Shown one piece after another: positions 26,445-38,100 of a DNA stretch of 64,000 nt (the stretch's first letter is position 1; each line of letters starts with the position of its first letter). This stretch comes from Sulfurisoma sp963709555. Its GTDB lineage: Bacteria > Pseudomonadota > Gammaproteobacteria > Burkholderiales > Rhodocyclaceae. Location of the stretch: positions 310,001 to 374,000 of the forward strand of contig CAVPWR010000005.1 in assembly GCA_963709555.1 (NCBI GenBank). Reading direction: 5' to 3'. The notes beneath the pieces were generated by a model. The model saw only the letters and a list, made by a program, of their open reading frames with translations. It ran no database searches and was not told the DNA's origin. Both the position numbers and the translations under genes were made by a program.

Positions 26445-26548
26445 CGCCGAGGACGATGGGTGGTCGACGCAGCGAAGTAATGGGGGAGGGTCGGGCACAG
26501 CCCGGCCCGGAGGACATGAGCAGCGTCGACCACCCATCGTCCTCGGCG
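26445..26548 (+). repeat. Structured repeat element B
   Basis: Two perfectly complementary 26-base arms (26445-26470 and 26523-26548) enclose a 52-base core: AGCGAAGTAA, a purine run, ACAG-CC-CGG-CCCGG and GACATGAGC. The arm sequence differs from that of element A while the core is shared, so pairing is conserved rather than arm sequence. Confidence 0.78.
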
Positions 26549-26618
26549 CGCCCCGACCCTCGACAAGCAAGGCGTTTCATGCGTCGCGGGTGGCGCGAAG
26601 CACTGTGGAGCAACTGAC

Positions 26619-28082
26619 ATGAAATACCGTGACCTGCGCGATTTCGTCGCGCAACTCGAAGCCATCGGCGAGCTCAAGCGCGTCACCGTCGAGGTCGATC
26701 CCCATCTCGAGATGACCGAGATCTGCGACCGCGTGCTGCGCGCCGGCGGGCCGGCCATCCTGTTCGAGAAGCCGAAGGGGCACTCCGTTCCCGTGCTGGC
26801 CAACCTCTTCGGCACGCCGCGCCGCGTGGCGCTGGGCATGGGCGAGGAATCGACGGAGGCGCTGCGCGAAGTCGGCAAGCTGTTGGCCTACCTCAAGGAA
26901 CCCGAGCCGCCGCGCGGCCTCAAGGATGCCTGGGAGAAGTTGCCGGTGCTGAAGCAGGTGCTCAACATGGCCCCCAAGGTGGTCTCGTCGGCGCCGTGCC
27001 AGGAGGTCGTCTGGGAGGGCAGGGACGTCGATCTGTCGCGCCTGCCGATCCAGACCTGCTGGCCGGGCGACGCCGGGCCGCTGATCACCTGGGGCCTGGT
27101 GGTGACGCGCGGGCCGAACAAGCCGCGGCAGAATCTCGGCATCTATCGCCAGCAGGTGATCGGGCCGAACAAGGTCATCATGCGCTGGCTGGCCCATCGC
27201 GGCGGCGCGCTGGATTTTCGCGACCATTGCGAGAAGAACCCGGGCCAGCCGTTCCCGCTCGCGGTGGTGATCGGCGCCGACCCGGCCACCATCCTCGGCG
27301 CGGTCACGCCGGTGCCCGATTCGCTCTCGGAATACCAATTCGCCGGCCTGCTGCGCGGCGCCAAGACCGAGCTGGTGAAGTGCCTCGGCTCGGACCTGCA
27401 GGTGCCGGCCACCGCCGAGATCGTGCTCGAAGGTTTCATCGCGCCGGGCGAAACCGCCCCGGAAGGCCCGTTCGGCGACCACACCGGCTACTACAACGAG
27501 GTCGCCGAATTCCCGGTGTTCACCGTCGAACGCATCACCCTGCGGCGCGATCCGATCTACCACTCGACCTACACCGGCAAGCCGCCCGACGAGCCGGCCA
27601 TGCTCGGCGTCGCGCTCAACGAGGTGTTCGTGCCGCTGCTGCAGAAGCAGTTTCCCGAGATCACCGACTTCTACTTGCCGCCCGAGGGCTGTTCCTACCG
27701 GCTGGCCGTCGTGAGCATGAAGAAGCAGTACCCCGGCCACGCCAAGCGGGTGATGTTCGGCATCTGGTCCTTCCTGCGCCAGTTCATGTACACCAAGCTG
27801 ATCATCGTCACCGACGACGACGTGGACATCCGCGACTGGAAGGAAGTGATCTGGGCGCTGACCACCCGCGTCGATGCGGCACGCGACGTGCTGATCGCCG
27901 AGAACACGCCGATCGACTACCTCGATTTCGCTTCGCCGGTGGCCGGCCTGGGCAGCAAGATGGGTATCGACGCCACCAACAAGTGGCCGGGCGAAACGAC
28001 GCGCGAGTGGGGCCGCACCATCGTCATGGACGCGGCCGTGAAGCGCCGCGTCGACGCGCTCTGGGACGGCCTCGGCCTCTAG
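26619..28082 (+). CDS. ubiD: 4-hydroxy-3-polyprenylbenzoate decarboxylase UbiD
   Basis: 487 residues. UbiD uses prenylated FMN (made by UbiX) to decarboxylate the prenylated 4-hydroxybenzoate in ubiquinone synthesis. MKYRDLRDFVAQLEAIGEL, GKPPDEPAMLGVALNEVF and KLIIVTDDDVDIRDWKEV are characteristic. It follows the repeat region and ends 7 bp before the next gene. ubiX is not in the window. Confidence 0.95.
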   Translation: MKYRDLRDFVAQLEAIGELKRVTVEVDPHLEMTEICDRVLRAGGPAILFEKPKGHSVPVLANLFGTPRRVALGMGEESTEALREVGKLLAYLKEPEPPRGLKDAWEKLPVLKQVLNMAPKVVSSAPCQEVVWEGRDVDLSRLPIQTCWPGDAGPLITWGLVVTRGPNKPRQNLGIYRQQVIGPNKVIMRWLAHRGGALDFRDHCEKNPGQPFPLAVVIGADPATILGAVTPVPDSLSEYQFAGLLRGAKTELVKCLGSDLQVPATAEIVLEGFIAPGETAPEGPFGDHTGYYNEVAEFPVFTVERITLRRDPIYHSTYTGKPPDEPAMLGVALNEVFVPLLQKQFPEITDFYLPPEGCSYRLAVVSMKKQYPGHAKRVMFGIWSFLRQFMYTKLIIVTDDDVDIRDWKEVIWALTTRVDAARDVLIAENTPIDYLDFASPVAGLGSKMGIDATNKWPGETTREWGRTIVMDAAVKRRVDALWDGLGL

Positions 28083-28089
28083 CAGCGGA

Positions 28090-31000
28090 ATGTTGGCGTT
28101 CCCGGCCATCTCGCTCTCCGGCAGCTCGCGCCGCTCCTTGCTGGCGCTGATCGGTGCCGCCATCCTCGGTGCCGCCGCTCTGCTCGGCTACCTGCTGTGG
28201 TCGAGCCACCGCGATGCGCTGGCCGACGCCGAGAAAACCACGCGCAATTCCGCCTGGCTGCTCGAGGCCGGCTTCGACGCCGCGGTGCGGCGCCTCGATG
28301 CCGGTCTGCGCGAACTCACCGAGATCATGCCGCCGGAGGCGGTGGCGAAGGCCGCGGTGCCGCGCTTCGCCGAGCGCATGGATCGCCTGCTCGACCTGCA
28401 GGTGCGCCACTTTCCCGAACTGTCAGCCATGCGCGTCTTCGATGCCGCGGGGGACATGCTGTATACCTCGGACAGCGCCGATACGCGGCGCACCAACATC
28501 GTCGATCGCGCCTACTTCAGGAAGCTGCGCGACGATCCGCAAGCCGGCGTGGTGTTCTCGGAAGTGCTGATCGCGCGCGCCACCGGCCGTCCATCGATCA
28601 TTGCCGGACGCGCACTCTACAGCGGCGGCAGGTTCGCCGGCGTCGTCATCGGCCTGCTCGACATCGAACATTTCCAGCACCTGCTGCAGTCGATCGACAT
28701 CGGCCGGCAGGGACTGATCGCCGTCCGCCGCTCCGACGACTTCACGCTGGCGCTGCGCTGGCCGGTGATCGCCGCGGAGATCAACCAGCCGCTGCCGGCC
28801 CAGAACCCGCTGGTGCGCGCGGTCAGCGAAGGCAAGCGCATGGCGACGGTGCGCTTCGCGGCGAAGACCGATGGCATCGACCGCATTTTCAGCATCCGCA
28901 CCCTCGAGCGCTACCCCTACTACGTCGTCGTCGGCCTCGCCAGCGACGAGGTGCTGGCCGGCTGGCGCAAGCAGGCGCTGGTCTCGGGCGCCCTCGGGGC
29001 CCTGCTGCTGGGCCTGCTCGGTTTCGTGCTGGTGCGACTGGTAGTGGTGGAGGCGCGCACGGCCGCCATCGTTACCGATCTGGCCCTGAGCTCCCAGCAG
29101 CTGGTGGAGAGCGAGGCGCGGCTCGACGACGCGCTGGAAATCGCCCGCATGGCCGACTGGGAATACGACATCGACGCCGAGCGCTTCCTGCTCAACGACC
29201 GTTTCTTCCGCGTGCTGAAGACGGATGCCGATTGCGCAGGCGGCTACCTGATCACCTCCGCCGACTTCGTCGCACGGCTGGTACATCCCGGAGGATGCAT
29301 CGCTTTTCGGCGCCATGCTTGCCCGCGCCGCGGCCGAGGCCGACTCCGGCAAGGCCTGGGAGGAACAGCTGCGCCTGCGTTGCGGCGACCGCCAGGCGCG
29401 CTGGATGCTGCTGCGTTTCCAGCGTGCGCCGCAGCGCGACGGCGGCGCGCAGCTGTTCGCCGGAACGCTGCTCGACGTGCACGAGCGCCACCAGGCCGAG
29501 GAGGAACTCGCCCGGCTGGCGCTGGTCGCGCGCGAGACCAGCAACGCGGTGATCGTCATCGATCGCCAGCGTCGCATCGAGTGGGTGAACGCCGGCTTCA
29601 CCCGCATGACCGGCTACGGCATGGAAGAGGTGGTCGGACGCAAGCCGCGCGAACTGCTGGAGGGGGAGCGCACCGACCAGGCGACGATGGCGCTGATGAG
29701 CGAAAGGCTCGATCGCGGCGAAGCGGTACGCGAAGAAATACTCAATTACCGCAAGAACGGCGAGCCCTACTGGGCCGAAGTGCAGATCCAGCCGGTATGG
29801 GATCAGCGTGGCCAACTGGTGCGCTTCATTTCCATCCAGACCGACGTCACCGCGCGCAAGGACGCGGAGAAGGCGCTGCGCGAACTGTCGGGGCTGCAGG
29901 CGGCGATCTTCGAGGCGGCCGGCTACTCCATCATCTCCACCACGCCCGAGGGCCTGATCACCTCCTTCAACCAGGCCGCCGAACTGATGCTGGGCTACCG
30001 CGCCGACGAGATGATCGGCAGGCAGACGCCGGCCATCATCCACGAAGGTTCCGAGGTTGTGGCGCGTGCCGCCGAATTCTCGGCCGAGCTGGGCATGACC
30101 ATCGAGCCGGGCTTCGAGGTCTTCGTCGCCCGCTCGCGCCGGCACCTGCCCAACACCTACGAATGGACCTACATCCGCAAGGACGGCTCGCGCCTGCCGG
30201 TGTTGCTGTCGGTGACGGCGCTGCGCGACGACTCCGGCACGATCTCGGGTTTTCTCGGCATCGCCGCCGACATCAGCGAGCGCAAGCAGACGCTCGAGGC
30301 CCTGCGCCAGAGCGAGGCCGCGCTCAACGCGGCGCAGGCGGTGGCTCATGTCGGCAGCTGGACGCTGGACATCGCCGCCAACCGCCTGCTCTGGTCGGTC
30401 GAGACCTACCGCATCTTCGGCATCGCCGCCGGCACGCCGCTGACCTACGACCTGTTCCTTGGCCAGGTGCATCCCGCAGACCGCGACATGGTGAGCGCGG
30501 CATGGCAGGCGGCGATGGCCGGCGCGCCCTACGACATCGAGCATCGCCTGCAGATCGACGGCCAGGTGCACTGGGTGCGCGAAAGGGCGCAGATCGTCTT
30601 CGATGGCGCCGGCCGGCCGCTGTCGGGCATCGGCACTGTGCAGGAAATCACCGAGCGCAAGGAAGCCGAGCTGCAGCTGCAGTTGCACGCCGGCGTGTTC
30701 CAGCACAGCGGCGAGGCGCTGATGATCACCGATCAGGCCAACAACATCCTCGAGATCAACCCCGCCTTCACCCGCCTGACCGGCTACACGCCCGAGGAGG
30801 TGCGCGGCCGCAATCCGCGCTTCCTTTCGTCGGGCCGCACGCCGCCCGAAACCTACGTCGCGATGTGGAGCGGCATCCAGGAAGGCAGCTTCTGGCAGGG
30901 CGAGGTCTGGGACCGGCGCAAGGATGGCGGCGTCTATCCCAAGCTGCTGACCATCACCGTGGTGCGCGACGCCATGGGTGCCATCCGCCACCATGTGGCG

Positions 31001-31549
31001 AGCTTCACCGACATCACCGAGCAGAAGGCCACCGAGGAACGCATCCGCCACCTGGCGCTGCACGACGCGCTGACCGGGCTGCCCAACCGGCTCGACCTGC
31101 AGGGCCGGCTCGAGCAGGCCATCGTCGCGGCGCGCCGCGGCTACCAGCAGGTCGCGGTGATGTTCATCGACCTCGACCGCTTCAAGCAGATCAACGACAG
31201 CCACGGCCACAACATCGGCGACGGCCTGCTGGTCGAGGTGGCGCGCCGCCTCAAGTCCTGCGTGCGCGAAGCCGACGTGGTGGCGCGGCTGGGCGGCGAC
31301 GAGTTCGTCGTGGTCCTGCCCGATGTCGGCACCTCGATCGAGGCAGGCCAGGTGGCTGACAAGATCCTCGCCGCCCTCGGCCAGCCCTACCGCATCGAGG
31401 GTCTCGACCTCGCCAGCTCGCCGAGCATCGGCATCGCCATGTTCCCCCACGACGGCAACGACGACGAGACGCTGATGAAAAAGGCCGACGTGGCGATGTA
31501 CCGCGCCAAGTCGGGCGGCCGCAACAACCGGCAGTTCTACGCCGGCTAG
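28090..31549 (+). CDS. Membrane sensor diguanylate cyclase: Cache, several PAS, GGDEF (one +1 frameshift)
   Basis: About 1150 residues once a surplus base near 29290 is removed (HPGGC should read HPEDASLFGAMLARA). Order: membrane helix (about 14-36), periplasmic Cache-type domain (about 45-295), second helix (about 300-322), four or five PAS domains, then a GGDEF domain whose active site reads GGDEF near residue 1070 with FIDLDRFKQINDSHGH before it. It should make c-di-GMP in response to a periplasmic ligand; no EAL domain follows. It ends in a CTAG shared with the convergent DUF47 gene. Confidence 0.88.
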
Positions 31550-32190
31550 ACCATCTTCACCACGATGTCGTGCAGGGTGTTGGCGCAGGCGGCCATGCGC
31601 TCGGCGCCGTTGGTGAGGTGGCGATAGATTTCGCGGCGCTTGAACATGTGGATGTAGTCGTCGCCCTGGAATAGCTGGGCCAGGGCCTTGCGGTAGAGCT
31701 TTTCCACCCGGCGCTCGGCCTTGCGCGCGGCGTTGGCATTCTCCGCAGCGGCCGCCGGCTGGGTGCCCAGGTTTTCGAATCCGCCCCGCAGCGCCACCAC
31801 GCCTTCATGCAGCAGCCGGGCCATTTCCAGCGTCACCGCGTCGGGTTTGAGACCGAGCGCGTCCATTTCGCTCACCGTGTCCTTGCAGTAGTTGATCACC
31901 TCGTCCAGCGTGGTGATGGCGCGGTAGATGTCCTCGCGGTCGATCGGCGTCGAGAAGGCCTCGTTGAGGGTGTGGATGTTCTTTACCTTGACCTTGTCGG
32001 CGGCGTGCTCGTCCTCACGGATGCGCTCGCCGATGGCGACGTCGCCGCTTTCCATGAACCGTACCAGCAGGCCCACGGTGTGTTCGACCTGGTGGCTCTG
32101 CTCGGCCAGCAGCAGGAAGAAATTCGGCGTCTTGGGAAAGAAGCGCTCGAACACGCGTGCCAGCAGCGATTTTCCTTGTTCGTCGTTCAT
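31546..32190 (-). CDS. DUF47 (PhoU-like) phosphate transport accessory protein
   Basis: 214 residues from ATG 32190, which overlaps the pitA stop in an ATGA; ATG 32202 is an alternative. An all-helical PhoU-like fold with FLLLAEQSHQVEHTVGLLV and LDEVINYCKDTVSEMD. DUF47 proteins commonly pair with Pit transporters and are thought to modulate them. It ends in the same CTAG as the convergent cyclase gene. Confidence 0.88.
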   Translation of the reverse strand: MNDEQGKSLLARVFERFFPKTPNFFLLLAEQSHQVEHTVGLLVRFMESGDVAIGERIREDEHAADKVKVKNIHTLNEAFSTPIDREDIYRAITTLDEVINYCKDTVSEMDALGLKPDAVTLEMARLLHEGVVALRGGFENLGTQPAAAAENANAARKAERRVEKLYRKALAQLFQGDDYIHMFKRREIYRHLTNGAERMAACANTLHDIVVKMV

Positions 32191-33221
32191 GGCATGACCC
32201 ATCGCAAAAGGAAGTGGAAGGCTACCGACACCGTGGCGGCGCCGGGGATGGTGATGACCCAGGTGGTGGCGATTTCGCGTGCCTTGGCCCAGCGTACCGC
32301 CTTGGGCCGCTCGGAGGCGCCGATGCCCATGATCGACGTGGCGACGACATGGGTGGTCGATACCGGCGCACCGATGGCCGAGGCGGCGAAAATCACCGCG
32401 GCCGAAGTGAGCTGCGAGTCGAGCGCATGCAGCGGCCGCACTTTATAGATCGCAAACCCCAGCGTCCGCACGATGCGCCAACCGCCGGAGAGGATGCCGA
32501 AGGTCATCGCGCTGGCGCAGGCCAGCATCACCCACAACGGCACCTCGAACCGGTCGGTGAAGCCGCCGAGGACCAGCACCAGGGTAAGGATGCCCATGCT
32601 CTTCTGGGCATCGTTGGCGCCGTGGGAGAAGGCCAGCCCGGCGGCGGTGAAGAACTGCGCGTTGCGCAGGTTGCGGTTCATGATCGGCCGCGCCCCACGC
32701 AGCAGGAACATCATGGCGCGATGGACGCCGTAGCCGACCCAGAAGCCGATCAGCGGCGACAGGATCAGCGCCGCCAGCACCTTCATCACGCCGCTGACAT
32801 GGCCGCGGGCGAGCTCGGCGAAGCCCCAGACCACGTGGTCGGCGCCGACCGCCACCACCACCGCGCCGGCCAGGCCGCCGACCAGCGCGTGCGAGGAAGA
32901 GGAGGGTATGCCGCGCCACCAGGTGATCAGGTTCCAGGCGATGGCACCGACCAGGCCGCTAAGGATGATGCCCAGCGCGGCCACCCTGGGGACGTCGTCG
33001 AGCACGATGAATTTGCCGATGGTGTTGGCCACGGCGGTGCCGCCGAGCAGCGGGCCGAGGAACTCGAAGGTGGCGACGATGAGGACCGCCTGCACCGGCG
33101 TCATGGCGCGCGAGGCGATCACGCTGGCGACGATGTTGGCGGCGTCGTGGAAGCCGTTGGTGTAGTCGAACACGAGCACCACCAGCACGACGGCGACGGC
33201 CAGGACGAGGACCGGATCCAT
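32187..33221 (-). CDS. Low-affinity inorganic phosphate transporter, Pit family
   Basis: 344 residues, about ten membrane helices. The duplicated Pit signatures are FDYTNGFHDAANIVA (about 18-32) and FSHGANDAQKSMGIL near residue 200; GAPVSTTHVVA lies toward the C-terminus. It imports metal-phosphate with protons. Operon: small membrane protein, pitA, DUF47, with pitA and DUF47 translationally coupled. Confidence 0.94.
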   Translation of the reverse strand: MDPVLVLAVAVVLVVLVFDYTNGFHDAANIVASVIASRAMTPVQAVLIVATFEFLGPLLGGTAVANTIGKFIVLDDVPRVAALGIILSGLVGAIAWNLITWWRGIPSSSSHALVGGLAGAVVVAVGADHVVWGFAELARGHVSGVMKVLAALILSPLIGFWVGYGVHRAMMFLLRGARPIMNRNLRNAQFFTAAGLAFSHGANDAQKSMGILTLVLVLGGFTDRFEVPLWVMLACASAMTFGILSGGWRIVRTLGFAIYKVRPLHALDSQLTSAAVIFAASAIGAPVSTTHVVATSIMGIGASERPKAVRWAKAREIATTWVITIPGAATVSVAFHFLLRWVMP

Positions 33222-33230
33222 GGGCGCAGG

Positions 33231-33473
33231 CTAGCGCGGCGGATCGTTGTTCGCAACGTCCTTTTCCGGCAGCAGGCAGGTGTTGTTGCGGCAGCCGAAT
33301 ACCGAATGCCGCCACCAGGCAACGCCGACCAGCGCCAGCGCGGCGCAGGCGAGGATCTCGGTCATCCCCGGCGCGGGCCGGCCCGCCTGCCACCACGCGA
33401 CGAGTATCTTGATCGACTCGATGCCCGTGACCAGCAGGGCGAAGCCGACGATGAGCCAGGCGAGGCGTTTCAT
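33231..33473 (-). CDS. Small membrane protein of unknown function
   Basis: 80 residues with two predicted membrane helices (about 5-24 and 39-55) and a polar C-terminus containing two cysteines (FGCRNNTCLL). I do not recognise a family. It starts 1 bp after the dacB stop and ends 9 bp before pitA, so it belongs to this operon. Confidence 0.6.
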   Translation of the reverse strand: MKRLAWLIVGFALLVTGIESIKILVAWWQAGRPAPGMTEILACAALALVGVAWWRHSVFGCRNNTCLLPEKDVANNDPPR

Positions 33474-33474
33474 C

Positions 33475-34947
33475 CTAATACGTGCGCTCGTACACCCACT
33501 GCAGCAGCGCGTCCTGCGCCGGTTGTGCCGCGGCGGCGTTGGCGTGGTTCACGAAGAACACCACGATCTGGCGGCGGCCGCTCCTGTCGAGCACGTAGCC
33601 GGCCAGGGTCTTGACGCCCTCGAGCGAGCCGGTCTTGATGTGGGCCTGGCCGGCGGCGCCGCCCTGGCGCCTTTTCATGGTGCCGTCGACGGCCAGCAGC
33701 GGCAGCGAGGACATCAGTTCGGGCATCACCGCGCTTTTCCAGGCCGCCTGCAACAGGCGCGCCGTGCTGTCGGCCGAGATGCGTTCGCGCCGCGACAGGC
33801 CGGAACCGTTGTCGAGCACAAGTTCGGGGAAGCGCAGCGCCTTCGCATCGAGCCAGGCACGGATGGCCGCGTCGGCCTGGGCGGTGGTGGCGCCGCCATT
33901 CCTTCCGCTCGCCGTGTCGCTACCGCCGTCCCATGGGATACCGCTTCGCATAACTTTTTGCCCGAGGGTGAGGAAGAGCTGGCGTGCCATCACGTTATTG
34001 GAGAACTTGTTGATGTCGCGCACGATCTCGGCCAGCGGCGGCGAGTCGATGCCCGCCAGCAGGCGGGCGCCGTCGGGCGTGGCGCCATCGCGCACCGTGC
34101 CCTTGATGCTGCCGCCCAGTTCCGTCCATAGCTGGCGGAAGACGCCGAGGACATAGTCGGCGTGCGGCAGCAGGCCGAGGTTCCAGCGCTGTTCGCCGCA
34201 GGCGGCGGGGTAGCCGCCGGTCAGCGTCAGGCGGAAATTGCCGTCGTGGCGGGAGAGGTCGGCGCGCAGGCCTTCCTTCCAGTCGCCACAGCCGCCGCCA
34301 CCGAGCTTGACGAGGTTGACGATGTCGAGGTTGGCCGGGGCGGGTTCGGGCAGGGCCAGCACGCGATCAGCGGCCGGAACCAAGGTCAGCCGCACCGCCT
34401 TGAAATTGAGCAGCAGGGCGTCCGGCCCGACGTTGTAGGGACGCTGCGGCTTGCCGTCGAAGGCGGCCTCGTCATGGGTGACGGCGGCGAAAGCCGAGCG
34501 GTCGAGCACCAGGTCGCCGCGGATTTCGCGCAGGCCGCGCGCGCGCAATTGCCGCAGCAACAGCCAGAACTGTTCGAAGGTCAGGCTGGGGTCGCCGCTG
34601 CCGCGCAGGATCAGGTCGCCCGCCAGCACGCCGTCGGATAGCGGGGCGGCGGCCAGCGCCTCGGTCTTCCAGGTGTAGGCCGGCCCCAGCAGGTCGAGCG
34701 CGGCGAAGGTGGTGACGAGCTTCATCACCGAGGCCGGGTTCATCGCCTGGCCGGCATTGACGCTGATGCGCGTGAAGGCGCCGCCCGCTTCCTGCACCAC
34801 GACCGCCACGGCATGCTCGGGGATGGCGGCGGCCTTGAGTGCGCGCGCCACCGGCGGCGGCAGGCGCTGGCCGAAGGAAGTGGCAGGCAGGTCCTGCGCG
34901 GCGGCGGGCAATGCCAGGGCGAGCAGCAGAAGCAGGGCCAGGTGCAT
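33475..34947 (-). CDS. dacB: D-alanyl-D-alanine carboxypeptidase/endopeptidase (PBP4 type)
   Basis: 490 residues with an N-terminal signal peptide (about 1-18, ending AAAQD). A low-molecular-mass penicillin-binding protein that trims or cleaves peptidoglycan cross-links in the periplasm. The active-site motifs are SVMK (Ser73), SNN near residue 314 and KTG near 436, with the large insert typical of PBP4 between the first two. The gene upstream ends 2 bp before its start. Confidence 0.93.
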   Translation of the reverse strand: MHLALLLLLALALPAAAQDLPATSFGQRLPPPVARALKAAAIPEHAVAVVVQEAGGAFTRISVNAGQAMNPASVMKLVTTFAALDLLGPAYTWKTEALAAAPLSDGVLAGDLILRGSGDPSLTFEQFWLLLRQLRARGLREIRGDLVLDRSAFAAVTHDEAAFDGKPQRPYNVGPDALLLNFKAVRLTLVPAADRVLALPEPAPANLDIVNLVKLGGGGCGDWKEGLRADLSRHDGNFRLTLTGGYPAACGEQRWNLGLLPHADYVLGVFRQLWTELGGSIKGTVRDGATPDGARLLAGIDSPPLAEIVRDINKFSNNVMARQLFLTLGQKVMRSGIPWDGGSDTASGRNGGATTAQADAAIRAWLDAKALRFPELVLDNGSGLSRRERISADSTARLLQAAWKSAVMPELMSSLPLLAVDGTMKRRQGGAAGQAHIKTGSLEGVKTLAGYVLDRSGRRQIVVFFVNHANAAAAQPAQDALLQWVYERTY

Positions 34948-34949
34948 GT

Positions 34950-35898
34950 TCAGATCACGATGTGTCGCCGACGCTCGTCGAAGCGCTCGACCGCGGCTCG
35001 CGCCTCCTCACGGTCGATGAGCACGGTCATCACCACCCAGCGTCGCAGGTCGCGCGTGGTCAGCTCGACGAAGCGCAGATTGTCGGCGTGCTGGTCTTCC
35101 GCATCGACGATCACGCCATAGCGATCGACGGCTAGCTGCACCGGATCGAGGCGCAACGAGGCCTCGGGCGCAGCAAGGTAGGCCGCCAGCGTCTCAATCA
35201 GCCGCCCCGGCTGCAGAGCGTCGATTGTTTCGCGCAGCCGCTCCTGCAACTCGGCCAGGCGGCGTGTATGCGCCGCGGGGCCTTCGCGGCGCTCATGCGA
35301 CCGGATTACCGACTGTTCGTCGCGCAGTTCCTGCCTTTCCTCGCGCACCTCGTTCGACGTGGGCGACGAAGCCCTTGAGCAGGCCGTCGAACATGGCCTC
35401 GGCCAACCGCCGGTGGGCGCCTTTGAGGTCGGGGCTGGGTTCGGCCAGCGTATGGTCGGCGAAGCTCAAGGTTTGTTGCGGCTCGTCGCGGACGATGACT
35501 TCTCCCGCGACCCGGCTGCCGAAGCCGGCCGTGACGTGGCGGCGCATGCCGAGCATCGCGCAGCACTGGCCTGGGGGAACTGCGGCATGTCCCGCCAGGT
35601 AGTCGCGCACGCACTGGCTGCGCGCCAGCATCTGTTCGACGTCGTCGGCGCTGCCGAACAGCGAATGGACCAGGGGATCGCTGGCGAAGGCGGCGCGGCT
35701 GATCCCGAACGGGCCGGGGATGGCCATGGCCACGCGCTCGCAGTAGTCGAAGGCATGGCGCACGGGCTCGGCCAGGATGCGCTCATGCCCCCCCACCGAT
35801 TTCAGCAGCGGATCGACGGCCGCGATGGCGCGCCCGATTAGCGCCACGGTTTGGGCGTCGAGCGCAGGGGGCGGGCGCAGCCAGTCGAGAAGTCCCAT
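34950..35898 (-). CDS. Uncharacterised protein (one +1 frameshift)
   Basis: About 315 residues if a surplus base near 35355 is removed: the first frame runs MGLLDWLRPPPALDAQTVAL to KGFVAHVE and continues in the second as VREERQELRDEQSVIRSHE to KRF-like acidic/basic helices ending RRRHIVI. The protein appears cytosolic and helical, without a motif I recognise. It is the first gene of the dacB-pitA operon. Confidence 0.65.
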
Positions 35899-35942
35899 GG
35901 GCCGATTATAGGAGGCGGTTTCCGACTGAATGCACGGGAAGA

Positions 35943-35970
35943 CTTGAAATCCGGCAGGGTTACCCTTACT
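35943..35970 (+). promoter_or_regulatory. Predicted sigma32 heat-shock promoter of groESL
   Basis: CTTGAAA at 35943-35949 is followed after 13 bp by CCCTTACT at 35963-35970, close to the sigma32 pattern CTTGAAA-N13-15-CCCCATnT. It lies immediately upstream of the CIRCE element. Confidence 0.65.
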
Positions 35971-35971
35971 A

Positions 35972-35998
35972 TTAGCACTCGTTGCGGTTGAGTGCTAA
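35972..35998. promoter_or_regulatory. CIRCE operator (HrcA binding site)
   Basis: TTAGCACTC-N9-GAGTGCTAA, a perfect 9-9-9 CIRCE element. HrcA binds here and represses the groE operon until heat shock titrates GroEL. It overlaps the region where transcription from the predicted sigma32 promoter would start, giving dual control. Confidence 0.95.
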
Positions 35999-36079
35999 CA
36001 ACCAACCGCAAGACTCAACCAATGATGGCCGCAGGATCAGCCTGCGCCGCAATTGTCTTAACTGGAAGGAGCCTACCGA

Positions 36080-36370
36080 ATGAAAATCCGTCCCCTGCAT
36101 GATCGCGTGATCGTCAAGCGCGTCGAAGCCGAGCGTACCACTGCCAGCGGCATCGTCATCCCCGACACGGCCGGCGAGAAGCCCGATCAGGGCGAAGTCG
36201 TTGCCGTCGGCACCGGCAAGGTCATGGACGATGGCAAGGTTCGCCCGATGGCCGTCAAGGCAGGCGACCGCGTGCTGTTCGGCAAGTATTCCGGCCAGTC
36301 CGTCAAAGTCGATGGCGATGAACTGCTGGTCATGCGTGAAGAAGACATCATGGGCGTCGTTGAGGCTTGA
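36080..36370 (+). CDS. groS: Co-chaperonin GroES
   Basis: 96 residues. GroES is the heptameric lid of the GroEL chamber. MKIRPLHDRVIVKRVEAERT, the mobile loop SGIVIPDTAGEKPDQGEV and the C-terminal DELLVMREEDIMGVVE are canonical. It follows the CIRCE element with an 81-base leader and an AAGGAG ribosome-binding site. Confidence 0.98.
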   Translation: MKIRPLHDRVIVKRVEAERTTASGIVIPDTAGEKPDQGEVVAVGTGKVMDDGKVRPMAVKAGDRVLFGKYSGQSVKVDGDELLVMREEDIMGVVEA

Positions 36371-36418
36371 TAGCCTGCATTTAGCTCTGAATAACTGAAT
36401 TTACTGGAGAGATAACGA

Positions 36419-38057
<1,639 letters not shown>

Positions 38058-38069
<12 letters not shown>

Positions 38070-38094
38070 TCGGTTTTACCGATCACATCATGTC
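38058..38094. repeat. Perfect inverted repeat overlapping the groL stop codon
   Basis: Two 16-base arms (38058-38073 and 38079-38094) around TTTTA; the left arm contains the last codons and TGA of groL. It has no T tract, so it may be an mRNA 3' stabiliser rather than a terminator. Confidence 0.7.
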
Positions 38095-38100
38095 AGGCTA

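Larger units (their letters stand above)
26210..26618. other. Gene-free 409-bp stretch with structured repeats
   Basis: No credible gene lies between bioD and ubiD. The stretch holds two hairpin elements with different arms but a shared core (26293-26398 and 26445-26548) and a fragment of a third near 26239-26275. Short ORFs across it are low-complexity by-products of these repeats. The ubiD ribosome-binding site (GGAG, about 26607) closes it. Confidence 0.7.

Noticed and set aside
26249..26622. Short ORFs on both strands in the bioD-ubiD gap
   Set aside because: They lie within the inverted repeat elements, lack ribosome-binding sites, and their similarity to one another follows from the repeat DNA.
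32157..33614. 485-codon plus-strand open frame over pitA and its neighbour
   Set aside because: It is antisense to a Pit transporter with both signature motifs; the translation is His/Asp/Gly-rich shadow sequence.
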